From Acidobacteria bacterium UBA2990 (GTDB lineage Bacteria > Acidobacteriota > Vicinamibacteria > Vicinamibacterales > UBA8438), in assembly GCA_002347025.1 (NCBI GenBank), contig DEAE01000024.1:62001-126000 (forward strand): a stretch of DNA of 64,000 nt, in the 5' to 3' direction. This document shows positions 7,962 through 15,855 of this stretch, piece after piece. How positions within the stretch are numbered: position 1 is the stretch's first letter; each line of letters starts with the position of its first letter. A program made the translations under genes and the position numbers. The notes under the pieces were generated by a model, which made no database searches, was not told where the DNA came from, and worked only from the letters and a program-made list of their open reading frames with translations.

Positions 7962-8942
7962 TCACCTCTGAGTTCCATTTGTTCCAAGCCTCATCGGCAT
8001 GGCAAAGGCTTTTATGTCCTCGCGCTGCATTCTCACAGAAATCGTTTCTGGTGGGAGTAAGCTGGTCGGACGCGAATAAACAAGCTCATATTGGCTCGCC
8101 AACCTTAGGGTGAGTTGTTGGAGGGCCCGGCTGAGAGCCGAACTGGAGAACAAATCACGCTGTTGTCCGCCAGTCGCCCTGGGAATTTGAGCCAGCGCTA
8201 GGTCTCGTTGATAAGAGGTGTCTCCGTTTAGGCCGATATTTCTGTTTAGGTTAATAGGGCCCTGAGTCCTGCTTCGATTCATCAGGACGAAGATGTCAGT
8301 CATTGCGCCGGCGGCTTCTAGGGATCTGAGTGCATCGGTAGCGCCGTAGCGGCTATAGTCGACTCCTTGGCTTGTTATGACGACAATCACAGGTCGTTGG
8401 GACCTACGCAGCTCGAAGCCTCGAGCTGTTTCTACCAGAGCGTCTAGAAGGTAGGCTGCATCACCAGGAGACGTGAAAACACGCCTGATGCCTTCCTGTA
8501 GCCGGTTGAGCCGACTGGTGGATTCCACGATGATCCGAGGTGGGCCACCAAAGGTTATTATGGCAATGTCGTTCTCATTTTGTTGAAGATTCGAAACTAA
8601 CGTTTCCAACCCCGCCCGGATATCTGAAAGGCCAAAGGCAGCCGCGTCGCTCGTGTCGACAAGCAAAGCCAATTGCATCGGTGTCTGTGCCGGTTCGGCT
8701 TTAATCACTTCCCGCTCCACACCGTCTTCTTCAACGACAAATTGTTCTAATGGCAGGCCAGTGACTGGTGAGTTGCTTTCATCCACAACGCTGACGAAGA
8801 GCGATCGCTCGTTTTGCTGTCTCGCTTGGGCTGAGGCTTCTGGCGCCTCATGGAAACTTAGTAGAACGAGTGGGGTAACAACGAAAAGGTAGGATAGGGG
8901 AAAGCGGCGTTGGAGCGAGGCGAATCTGGGATTCTGGCTCAT
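7962..8942 (-). CDS. Secreted VWFA-related acidobacterial domain protein, degenerate MIDAS
   Basis: A 326-residue protein from the ATG at 8942. An in-frame TTG at 8978 would add 12 residues ahead of the signal peptide, so the ATG is preferred, although neither start has a strong ribosome site. It has a signal peptide (LSYLFVVTPLVLLSF, then EASAQA), the family N-module (VVDESNSPVTGLPLEQFVVEEDG) and a VWFA fold. The metal site is altered: the first motif is DTSDA instead of DxSxS and the usual SDGED is replaced by TSQGVD, so metal-dependent ligand binding may be lost. It lies 72 nt upstream of the intact paralogue on the same strand, so the two are probably co-expressed. Function unknown. Confidence 0.85.
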   Translation of the reverse strand: MSQNPRFASLQRRFPLSYLFVVTPLVLLSFHEAPEASAQARQQNERSLFVSVVDESNSPVTGLPLEQFVVEEDGVEREVIKAEPAQTPMQLALLVDTSDAAAFGLSDIRAGLETLVSNLQQNENDIAIITFGGPPRIIVESTSRLNRLQEGIRRVFTSPGDAAYLLDALVETARGFELRRSQRPVIVVITSQGVDYSRYGATDALRSLEAAGAMTDIFVLMNRSRTQGPINLNRNIGLNGDTSYQRDLALAQIPRATGGQQRDLFSSSALSRALQQLTLRLASQYELVYSRPTSLLPPETISVRMQREDIKAFAMPMRLGTNGTQR

Positions 8943-9110
8943 CGTGTAAACTTTACTATCGGGGGAGCCCTGCTTCAATCGTAGGTTTGGTCGCTAGGGC
9001 TTGAAGAGGCGATAGGACATGTGGTGTCAGTGTTAGGATAACTTGTTTTGAAGGTGTGGTTTCTCCTTCGCACAATGGGTGGCTGGTGTTCAGTTTGTGC
9101 CCTTGGTTTC

Positions 9111-9140
9111 TTGACAGTCCCTGAAAGCGCGTGCTATAAA
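9111..9140 (+). promoter_or_regulatory. Sigma70-type promoter of the nuo operon
   Basis: TTGACA at 9111-9116 is followed after 18 nt by TATAAA at 9135-9140, close to the sigma70 consensus and correctly oriented for nuoA. The transcription start would fall near 9147, giving a leader of about 160 nt. The match is read directly; its use as a promoter is inferred. Confidence 0.65.
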
Positions 9141-9143
9141 ATC

Positions 9144-9163
9144 CCGCTTCTGCGGCTTTTTTT
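9144..9163 (+). terminator. Short hairpin plus T7 tract overlapping the nuo start region
   Basis: CCGC (9144-9147), a TTCT loop and GCGG (9152-9155), then C and seven Ts (9157-9163). The stem is only 4 bp, so it is a weak intrinsic terminator. It lies immediately downstream of the promoter -10 element. It could stop read-through from upstream, or affect early elongation if transcription starts before it. Confidence 0.35.
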
Positions 9164-9306
9164 AAGGCAGGGGCTATTGTTCTTCGCCAATCCAGCCATC
9201 GGAGCTTTCAGAGAGAAAATGGGAGCCACTAACGTTGCGGCTGAGATCAGCCTGGGAAAAAGTTTTGATTGCGCAGTAGTGTTTATAGGTATGAGGGTTC
9301 TGGGTC

Positions 9307-9663
9307 ATGCTTGATGCGTATATTCCGGTGCTCCTGTTTGTGCTGGTCGCGATCGGTTTTGCCATATTTACCCTCATGGTGTCGTCGCTTGTTCAGTCAT
9401 CGCGCTACAATAGGGTGAAGCTTGAGCCCTACGAGTGTGGAATTGAGCCTGTTACTGACGCTAGGGACAGGTACAGTGTTCGCTATTACCTGATAGCGAT
9501 GCTGTTTGTGATATTCGACGTTGAGACCGTATTTATGTTTCCTTGGGCCGTAATAATGGACGAGCTGGCCCTGTTCGGTCTGATAGAGATGTTGGTTTTT
9601 CTTTTTATCCTTGTCCTCGGTTACGTCTATGCCTGGCGCAAGGGTGCTCTTGAGTGGGCCTGA
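9307..9663 (+). CDS. nuoA: NADH-quinone oxidoreductase subunit A
   Basis: A 118-residue complex I membrane subunit with three transmembrane helices. The conserved loop KLEPYECGIEPVTDARDRYSVRYY (about 38-61) and FDVETVFMFPWAV (about 72-84) are diagnostic of NuoA/ND3. It is the first gene of the nuo cluster. A GAGGG ribosome site lies about 10 nt before the ATG. The next gene is nuoC, not nuoB, after a 139-nt gap with no ORF. Confidence 0.97.
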   Translation: MLDAYIPVLLFVLVAIGFAIFTLMVSSLVQSSRYNRVKLEPYECGIEPVTDARDRYSVRYYLIAMLFVIFDVETVFMFPWAVIMDELALFGLIEMLVFLFILVLGYVYAWRKGALEWA

Positions 9664-9802
9664 ATTTGCCAGTGCTCGGTGGGTCTCGGTTCAGTATCCA
9701 ACCCACAGCTGACAGTCAAGGAGCCTGACTATTGTGGCAGCTGCGTAGGTCAGCAGTTCGACACAGCGACGCGATAGGCTAAGGCGGAGTTTTGCTGAAG
9801 TT

Positions 9803-10510
9803 ATGGCAGACGAACCAAAATCTGGTGACAAGACTCGTGACCCCAGGTCAGGAGGTCCACAATCCGCCTTGGGCGAAGCAGCGCCAGAGCCTGCTGCGGC
9901 TCCGAAGCCGAAGCCGAAGCCGAAGCCGAAGGCTCCTCCAGAAGCTCCGAAGGGACCGGCTGACCAGCCACCTGCCGACGACCAGGAACGGCCTGCGTAT
10001 TTCGGTGGGTTTGAGAAGGCACTTCCCGGTGCTATGGAGCAGGTATCTTACTGGGTAGGTGACTGGACTATCATAGTTCCGGCCGCTGCATTGCTAGAGG
10101 TTGCGACCTATCTGAAAGGGTCGGACGATGGGTCCTTCGACTACTGTTCGGATATCACGGCAACTGACTGGCCTCCCCGTGAAAAGCGTTTTGATGTTGT
10201 TTACTGCCTCTATTCGACTCGGCGTCGTCACCGTTTGCGACTAAAGGTGAAGCTGGGTGAAGGGGAGTCGATTCCGTCTGTAACTAGCGTGTGGCCGGCA
10301 GCGAATTGGCTTGAGCGCGAGGTTTGGGACATGTTTGGTGTCAACTTTTCTGGTCACCCCGACCTCCGTCGGATACTAATGCCAGATGATTGGCAGGGGC
10401 ACCCTCAGCGAAAGGACTATCCCCTCGAAGGACCTGGGGAGTTTTTACTAGAAAGCCCTATGGAATGGTTGCGATTGCGTAATCTGCCGGATGAGGCAGA
10501 AATAGAATAG
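9803..10510 (+). CDS. nuoC: NADH-quinone oxidoreductase subunit C with Pro/Lys-rich N-terminal extension
   Basis: A 235-residue peripheral-arm subunit (30-kDa/NuoC family) without cofactors. The core runs from about residue 70 (MEQVSYWVGDWTIIVP) to the end, with the signature ERE-VWDMFGV (about 170-180) and RRILMPDDWQGHPQRKDYPL. Before the core lies an unusual low-complexity extension of about 70 residues rich in Pro, Ala and Lys, including KPKPKPKPK encoded by tandem 6-bp repeats at about 9903-9931. An internal Met near residue 76 falls inside the conserved core, so the long start is likely. NuoB, its usual neighbour and binding partner, is not encoded here. Confidence 0.95.
   Translation: MADEPKSGDKTRDPRSGGPQSALGEAAPEPAAAPKPKPKPKPKAPPEAPKGPADQPPADDQERPAYFGGFEKALPGAMEQVSYWVGDWTIIVPAAALLEVATYLKGSDDGSFDYCSDITATDWPPREKRFDVVYCLYSTRRRHRLRLKVKLGEGESIPSVTSVWPAANWLEREVWDMFGVNFSGHPDLRRILMPDDWQGHPQRKDYPLEGPGEFLLESPMEWLRLRNLPDEAEIE
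9903..9931 (+). repeat. Coding hexanucleotide tandem repeat in nuoC
   Basis: Four to five tandem copies of a 6-bp unit (CGAAGC) encode alternating Lys-Pro in the NuoC N-terminal extension. Gain or loss of whole units keeps the frame. No other gene in the window has a comparable repeat. Confidence 0.8.
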
Positions 10511-10629
10511 TCTTAAGCTAATGCAATGTCGCATTATCGTGTGGTGAGTTGCGCAGTAGAAACGAGAGGCCGCTGCAGTGTTAAGTATAGTGACCAGTGT
10601 TGTAGATCGCTAGTCTAGGACGAGGAACC

Positions 10630-11751
10630 ATGGCTACAGAAGCATCGCCAATCTTCGATACCGACGAGCTCGTGATCAATATGGGGCCCCAGCACCCGAG
10701 CACCCACGGGGTGTTGCGGATTGTGCTAAAGCTCGACGGCGAACGTGTAATTGATGCTGATGTCGTTATCGGTTATATCCATCGAGGAATCGAGAAACTA
10801 AGTGAAAATAGGGATTGGACCCAGATTATCCTGTTGACAGACCGAATGGATTATGTCGCCGCGGCAACCAACAACTTAGGTTACTGCGAGACGGTCGAAA
10901 AACTGATGGAAATCGAGGTGCCGCGCCGAGCGCGTTACATCCGTACGGTCTTGGCGGAGCTTCAGCGGATCGCGAGTCATTGCTTATGGCTCGGGACCCA
11001 CGCGATGGACATAGGGGCGATGACTGTTTTCCTCTATGCTTTCAGGGAGCGCGAGCTGATTCTTGATTTATTCGAGGATTACTGTGGTGCACGATTAACA
11101 TACAATTCGATGCGAATTGGTGGGCTCCCACTCGATATTCCAACCGGTTGGGACAACAAGGTTCGGGCGTTCTGCGATCTGATGGAAAGTAAGATTCCTG
11201 AATATGAGGAACTCCTGACCAACAATCGCATATGGTTGGAGCGGACCCGTGGTGTGGGAGTCATATCGGGAGAAGATGCTGTTGGTCTTGGGCTTTGTGG
11301 TCCCCCATTGCGCGGGTCCGGAGTCTACCGTGACGTGCGGAAGGACGAACCCTACGCCGCCTACGATGAGTTCGAGTTTGATGTACCTCTTGGAACCAAC
11401 GGGGACACCTATGACCGCTACCTGATTCGTCTTGAGGAGTTTAAGCAGTCTATCCGAATTATCAGGCAGGGTCTTGATGGTATGCCTGAAGGCCCGGTAA
11501 TGGGGAAGGTTCCTCGGTTGATTAAGCCGAAAGCCGGGGAGACTTATCATGCGATTGAATCGCCCAAAGGTGAGCTTGGATATTTCATTGTGAGTGACGG
11601 TCGAGCGACAAATCCCTACCGATTCCGCGTACGGCCTCCGTCTTTCTGCAACCTCCAAGGGCTGCGTCCGCTGATCGTGGGCCATCTTGTCGCAGATGTT
11701 GTAACTCTTATTGGGACCATCGATGTTGTGCTAGGCGAGGTTGACAGATAG
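10630..11751 (+). CDS. nuoD: NADH-quinone oxidoreductase subunit D
   Basis: A 373-residue 49-kDa-type subunit that forms the quinone pocket with NuoB. It has the diagnostic MGPQHPSTHGVLRIVLKLDGE near the N-terminus, ADVVIGYIHRGIEKL, and the C-terminal SDGRATNPYRFRVRPPSF and VLGEVDR. The length is slightly short of the typical 390-420 because the N-terminal arm is short. GACGAGGAACC precedes the ATG as a good ribosome site. It is followed after 2 nt by nuoH, so nuoE, F and G are absent from their usual place. Confidence 0.97.
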   Translation: MATEASPIFDTDELVINMGPQHPSTHGVLRIVLKLDGERVIDADVVIGYIHRGIEKLSENRDWTQIILLTDRMDYVAAATNNLGYCETVEKLMEIEVPRRARYIRTVLAELQRIASHCLWLGTHAMDIGAMTVFLYAFRERELILDLFEDYCGARLTYNSMRIGGLPLDIPTGWDNKVRAFCDLMESKIPEYEELLTNNRIWLERTRGVGVISGEDAVGLGLCGPPLRGSGVYRDVRKDEPYAAYDEFEFDVPLGTNGDTYDRYLIRLEEFKQSIRIIRQGLDGMPEGPVMGKVPRLIKPKAGETYHAIESPKGELGYFIVSDGRATNPYRFRVRPPSFCNLQGLRPLIVGHLVADVVTLIGTIDVVLGEVDR

Positions 11752-11753
11752 CG

Positions 11754-12752
11754 ATGATCGAAACGATCGTTATCCCGTTGCTCAAGATAGCCGTGCTGCT
11801 CAATGCGGTGTTGGTGTCGGTCACCTTTATGACTTTGCTGGAGCGCAAGGTTATCGCTTGGGCCCAGTCTCGGCTTGGACCGATGCGCGTGGGCCCCTAT
11901 GGGGTACTGCAGGCAATCGCTGATCCAATCAAGTTGATTCTTAAGGAGGACATTACCCCGGTCAAAGCTGATCGGATGATGTTCACTCTTGCGCCTATCA
12001 TCTCACTGGTGCCAGCCTTAGTTGTCTTTGCCGTTGTTCCGTTCGGTGGAGATGAGCTTTTTTATATTACCGATATAAATGTCGGATTGTTGTTTATCAT
12101 TTCGGTCACGTCTATTGGTGTATACGGGATCATCCTAGCTGGCTGGGCCTCAAATAGTAAGTATCCCTTGCTCGCGAGTCTCCGTGCATCTGCTCAACTT
12201 ATCAGCTACGAAATTGCCGTGACAATGACTCTAGTCAGCGTGATTCTGACGGCTGGAACTTTGAGTATGGTCGGGATAGTTCAAGCCCAGCAAGATTCGG
12301 GTCTCTGGTACGGATTTGTGCAACCGGTGGCATTTGTGCTCGTGTTAATTGGGGGTTTGGCCGAGACTAACCGAGCTCCTTTTGATATGCCCGAAGCAGA
12401 GCAGGAGCTGACTGGGGGGTTTCACACCGAGTACAGCGGTATGCGGTTTGCGCTGTTCTTCCTAGCTGAGTATGCCAACATGATTGTCATCTCGGCTGTG
12501 GTTACGGTTTTGTTTTGGGGCGGATGGCTGCGTCCGTTTCCAAGCATCGACGCGTTGGCCTTCTTGGATCTCATTCCAAGTTGGATCTGGTTCTTCGGTA
12601 AGATGTTCGTGTTCTTGTATTTGTTTATCTGGATTCGGGCGACGCTGCCCCGTTATCGCTACGACCAGCTCATGCGACTTGGTTGGAAGGTTTTGATCCC
12701 AATTGCTATCGGAAATATCGTTGTGACCGGGATAGCTAAGGTAGTGCTGTAA
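11754..12752 (+). CDS. nuoH: NADH-quinone oxidoreductase subunit H
   Basis: A 332-residue subunit of about eight transmembrane helices that joins the membrane and peripheral arms and lines the quinone channel. Signatures: LERKVIAWAQSRLGPMRVGPYGVLQ (about 30-54), the acidic ETNRAPFDMPEAEQELTGGFHTEYSG loop (about 204-229) and IWIRATLPRYRYDQLM near the C-terminus. It begins 2 nt after nuoD and ends 3 nt before nuoJ, leaving no room for nuoI, the two-[4Fe-4S] subunit normally between H and J. Confidence 0.97.
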   Translation: MIETIVIPLLKIAVLLNAVLVSVTFMTLLERKVIAWAQSRLGPMRVGPYGVLQAIADPIKLILKEDITPVKADRMMFTLAPIISLVPALVVFAVVPFGGDELFYITDINVGLLFIISVTSIGVYGIILAGWASNSKYPLLASLRASAQLISYEIAVTMTLVSVILTAGTLSMVGIVQAQQDSGLWYGFVQPVAFVLVLIGGLAETNRAPFDMPEAEQELTGGFHTEYSGMRFALFFLAEYANMIVISAVVTVLFWGGWLRPFPSIDALAFLDLIPSWIWFFGKMFVFLYLFIWIRATLPRYRYDQLMRLGWKVLIPIAIGNIVVTGIAKVVL

Positions 12753-12755
12753 GTC

Positions 12756-13271
12756 ATGGCCGAAGCTCTTGCTTTTTATACTCTCTCCGTTCTGATTTTG
12801 GGGTTAGCCGTGGCGGTTATCACCACGCCAAATACGGTTCATAGCGTGGTGTTCCTGGTTCTCAATTTTCTCTGTGTGGCGGTGCTCTACGTCTTCCTGC
12901 AAGCTGAGTTCTTAGCCGTTATTCAGGTTCTGGTTTATGCTGGCGGGATTGTTGTGCTGTATCTGTTCGTGGTCATGTTGGTGAATTTGGGGCGGTCTCC
13001 AGAAGAGCATCAGGATCCTCGGAGGCTTGGGTTGATAGGGCTGGGGTTGTCTGGGGCTGTTTTGCTGGAACTGGCTGGGATCATTGCATACAGCTACACT
13101 CGGGAACAATCTCCCCCGGTTACGGCGGCCCAGGCTTCTCCTGTTCAGGGCAACATCGAAGAACTCGGCTGGTTGCTGTACACGGACTATCTGATTCCCT
13201 TTGAGGTTGCCTCGGTCTTGTTGCTAGTTGCGATGGTTGGCGCCATCGTGTTGGCGAGACGAGAGTCTTAA
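12756..13271 (+). CDS. nuoJ: NADH-quinone oxidoreductase subunit J
   Basis: A 171-residue membrane subunit of the ND6/NuoJ family with five hydrophobic segments. The conserved glycine-rich helix EFLAVIQVLVYAGGIVVLYLFVVMLVNL (about 51-78), which contains the pi-bulge associated with proton transfer, is intact. The C-terminus (PFEVASVLLLVAMVGAIVLARRE) is typical. It is the membrane-arm partner of NuoK, which starts 5 nt after its stop. Confidence 0.96.
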   Translation: MAEALAFYTLSVLILGLAVAVITTPNTVHSVVFLVLNFLCVAVLYVFLQAEFLAVIQVLVYAGGIVVLYLFVVMLVNLGRSPEEHQDPRRLGLIGLGLSGAVLLELAGIIAYSYTREQSPPVTAAQASPVQGNIEELGWLLYTDYLIPFEVASVLLLVAMVGAIVLARRES

Positions 13272-13275
13272 TTTG

Positions 13276-13584
13276 ATGATGGAAATTACTCCTGCCCATT
13301 ACACGATTCTTTCTGCTGCGCTGTTTAGCGTTGGGTTGATAGGGGTGTTGGTGCGACGAAATATCATCATCATCTTCATGGCGATCGAGCTGATGCTCAA
13401 TGCTGTCAATATCAATCTCGTTGCATATGCCAACGAGGTAGAAAACCTTGTTGGCCAGGTGTTTGTGGTTTTTGTGATTGCAGTAGCGGCAGCTGAGGCG
13501 GCTGTTGGGTTAGGTATTATCTTGGCGCTGTTCAGGAACAAAGAAACCGTGAACATCGACGAGATGAACGTGATGCGTTCGTAG
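13276..13584 (+). CDS. nuoK: NADH-quinone oxidoreductase subunit K
   Basis: A 102-residue three-helix subunit. I chose the ATG at 13276 (a second ATG follows at 13279) because upstream in-frame starts would overlap nuoJ by more than 40 nt and add non-homologous residues. Family features: GVLVRRNIIIIFMAIELMLNAVNINLVAY, with the buried proton-relay glutamate in MAIELML, and VIAVAAAEAAVGLGIILALFR with the second conserved glutamate. It couples proton movement with NuoJ and NuoA. Confidence 0.95.
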   Translation: MMEITPAHYTILSAALFSVGLIGVLVRRNIIIIFMAIELMLNAVNINLVAYANEVENLVGQVFVVFVIAVAAAEAAVGLGIILALFRNKETVNIDEMNVMRS

Positions 13585-13616
13585 TAGGTCTTGTGCATAG
13601 TAGATTTCGGTAGACG

Positions 13617-15713
13617 ATGGATTTTATCTGGCTCATTCCGTTATTGCCCGGTGTCGGTGCCGCCATAAATGGGTTATTGGGCATTCGCTACTTCAGCAAG
13701 GTTCTAGCTGCCCGGATAGCCTGCGCTACGATGGGAGCGGCCCTCCTGCTGTCATTGGTGGCTTTTTTGGAGCTGCTTGGTCTTGAGCACCGCGAGCATG
13801 TGGTTACGCTTGCTCACTGGATACCCCCGATTCCTCTTGAGACAGCGTCTGGGATTGGTGCCTTCGAAGTGCCATGGGCATTCCGGCTTGACCCGTTGTC
13901 TGGAATGATGATTCTGATCGTTACCGGTATCGGGTTCCTCATTCATCTCTATTCGACCGCTTACATGGACCATGAGCCTCGTGGAGGTTACGTCCGGTTT
14001 TTTTGTTACCTGAATCTCTTCTGTTTCTTCATGTTGACCTTGGTGCTTGGTAGCACCTTTCTTGTGATGTTCGTCGGTTGGGAGGGAGTCGGACTCTGTT
14101 CCTATCTTCTGATTGGATTTTGGTACCACAAACAGAGCGCCTCAGACGCTGGCAAAAAGGCGTTCATCGTTAATCGTATTGGCGATTTCGGCTTCGTGTT
14201 GGGTGTTTTTCTCGTGTTTTATACGTTCGGCACCGTCGATTTCCGGGAGGTTGCCGAGGCTGCTTCCCATATGCCGGTTGAGGTCGCAGGATTCGGGGTA
14301 GTGTCGGCCATCTGTCTGTTGTTGTTTGTTGGAGCCGTTGGTAAAAGTGCCCAGATCCCCCTTTATGTTTGGCTTCCCGATGCGATGGAAGGGCCGACAC
14401 CGGTGTCGGCACTGATCCATGCAGCCACGATGGTTACGGCTGGGGTTTACATGGTCGGTCGAAATGCAGTCTTGTTTGAGCATGCGCCGATGGTTATGAC
14501 AGTCGTGGCGACTGTCGGTGCCCTAACAGCTCTGATGGCGGCTACGATCGGTCTGGTGCAGACCGATATCAAGAAAGTTTTAGCTTATTCGACGGTATCG
14601 CAGCTTGGTTACATGTTTTTGGCGACCGGTGTGGGTGCGTTTGCCGCCGGAGCTTTCCATCTCATGACTCATGCTTTTTTCAAGGCGCTGCTGTTTCTTG
14701 GCAGCGGTTCGGTCATCCATGCGATGGACGAAGAGCAAGACATGAAGAAGATGGGGGGCCTAAAATACTACATGGGAACCACCTTCATCACGATGTTTAT
14801 AGGTGCGATCGCGATTGCCGGAGTTCCACCATTTTCTGGTTTCTTTAGCAAGGATGAGATTCTCTACCGAACCTTCCTGAGCAACAAGTGGCTTTGGGGG
14901 TTGGCGGTGGTCACGGCAGGCATGACTGCTTTCTACATGTTTCGTCTGATTTTTATGACTTTCTTCGGTGACTATCGGGGACCGGGGTGGAAACACGAAG
15001 AGCACGGTGGTCATGCTGAAGAGCATGGCCACACGTGGCACGGGCCCCATGAGTCGCCAAGGTTGATGACGGTTCCATTGATGGTTTTGGCTGTCGGTGC
15101 ATTCGCGGCAGGGTTTGTTGGCGTCCCGGCTGCACTGGGTGGGGGCAATGCTATTGAGCATTTTTTGGAGCCGTCATTTGTGGCAACATCGGCCTCCCAC
15201 GCCGGAGAGGCTGAACATGCCGTCGCTCATCTGTCACACGGAGCTGAACTTGCCCTGATGGCGTTTTCAGTGCTGGTGGGCCTTGCCGGAATCAGCTTGG
15301 CGTATCACCTGTATGTACGCCGTAGAGGTCAGGCCGACCGATTGGCTGCCAACTGGTCTGTGGCCCACCGAGTGTTGCTTAATAAGTACTATGTTGATGA
15401 GGCTTACGGCGCAACGGCGATAGACGGCACGATGGCCAGTGCTCGCGGTCTGTGGACCGTTGACAGGAGAGTTGTTGACGGTGCCGTGAATGGGGCGGGT
15501 TGGCTCACCCGCGCTTTGTCGTGGGTTTCTCATGTACTTGACAAGTATGTGGTCGACGGCTTGGTGAATCTTGTGGGGTGGATTTGCCAAGAGGGTAGTT
15601 ACCTGTTCCGCCGTGTTCAGACCGGCCTTATCCAGAACTATGCAGTTGCCACGCTGTTTGGAGTGTTCGCCTTTATAACCATGTATCTAGTGGCGCGTTA
15701 CGTCGGAGTTTAG
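13617..15713 (+). CDS. nuoL: NADH-quinone oxidoreductase subunit L
   Basis: A 698-residue antiporter-like proton-pumping subunit with about 16 helices and the long C-terminal lateral helix. Signatures: VGWEGVGLCSYLLIGFW (about 151-167), AQIPLYVWLPDAMEGPTPVSALIHAATMVTAGVYM (about 244-278) and HAFFKALLFLGSGSVIH. A histidine-rich cytoplasmic loop (about 459-481, seven His in a short span) precedes the conserved HESPRLMTVPL. Length is normal for NuoL. Confidence 0.97.
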   Translation: MDFIWLIPLLPGVGAAINGLLGIRYFSKVLAARIACATMGAALLLSLVAFLELLGLEHREHVVTLAHWIPPIPLETASGIGAFEVPWAFRLDPLSGMMILIVTGIGFLIHLYSTAYMDHEPRGGYVRFFCYLNLFCFFMLTLVLGSTFLVMFVGWEGVGLCSYLLIGFWYHKQSASDAGKKAFIVNRIGDFGFVLGVFLVFYTFGTVDFREVAEAASHMPVEVAGFGVVSAICLLLFVGAVGKSAQIPLYVWLPDAMEGPTPVSALIHAATMVTAGVYMVGRNAVLFEHAPMVMTVVATVGALTALMAATIGLVQTDIKKVLAYSTVSQLGYMFLATGVGAFAAGAFHLMTHAFFKALLFLGSGSVIHAMDEEQDMKKMGGLKYYMGTTFITMFIGAIAIAGVPPFSGFFSKDEILYRTFLSNKWLWGLAVVTAGMTAFYMFRLIFMTFFGDYRGPGWKHEEHGGHAEEHGHTWHGPHESPRLMTVPLMVLAVGAFAAGFVGVPAALGGGNAIEHFLEPSFVATSASHAGEAEHAVAHLSHGAELALMAFSVLVGLAGISLAYHLYVRRRGQADRLAANWSVAHRVLLNKYYVDEAYGATAIDGTMASARGLWTVDRRVVDGAVNGAGWLTRALSWVSHVLDKYVVDGLVNLVGWICQEGSYLFRRVQTGLIQNYAVATLFGVFAFITMYLVARYVGV

Positions 15714-15744
15714 AGAAGACATCTAAGCGGTTGAGGAAATCTCT

Positions 15745-15855
15745 ATGATGTTTCACATTTCAGTCAAGTTCATGCGGCCGACGACGCAAGACTTTGACCT
15801 TCAGATTGAGGTCATGGCCCACAGGGCTTGTGGCCTTTTGAGAACCCGCCCATGA
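15745..15855 (+). CDS. 36-codon ORF translationally coupled to nuoM
   Basis: A small ORF of 36 residues between nuoL and nuoM that starts MMFHISVKFMRPTTQD and ends in a basic tail. It has a GAGGAAA ribosome site about 6 nt before its ATG, whereas nuoM has none. Its TGA (15853-15855) overlaps the nuoM ATG (15852) as ATGA, the same junction used by other gene pairs here. It has no transmembrane segment and matches no family I know. It may be a leader peptide that delivers ribosomes to nuoM, or a small accessory protein. Detection by eye only; conservation is unknown. Confidence 0.45.
   Translation: MMFHISVKFMRPTTQDFDLQIEVMAHRACGLLRTRP

Larger units (their letters stand above)
8979..9306. other. 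Divergent control region between VWFA genes and nuo operon
   Basis: About 330 bases that hold the nuo promoter (9111-9140) and a leader of about 160 nt before nuoA. A small frame at 9048-9314 is open but overlaps the promoter and nuoA and shows no family features. I saw no other gene here. Confidence 0.5.

Noticed and set aside
9048..9314. 88-codon open frame upstream of nuoA
   Set aside because: It overlaps the nuo promoter and the nuoA start, has no ribosome site and no family features.
11095..11685. 196-codon antisense frame within nuoD
   Set aside because: It is the complement of a strongly conserved nuoD sequence and encodes no recognisable protein.
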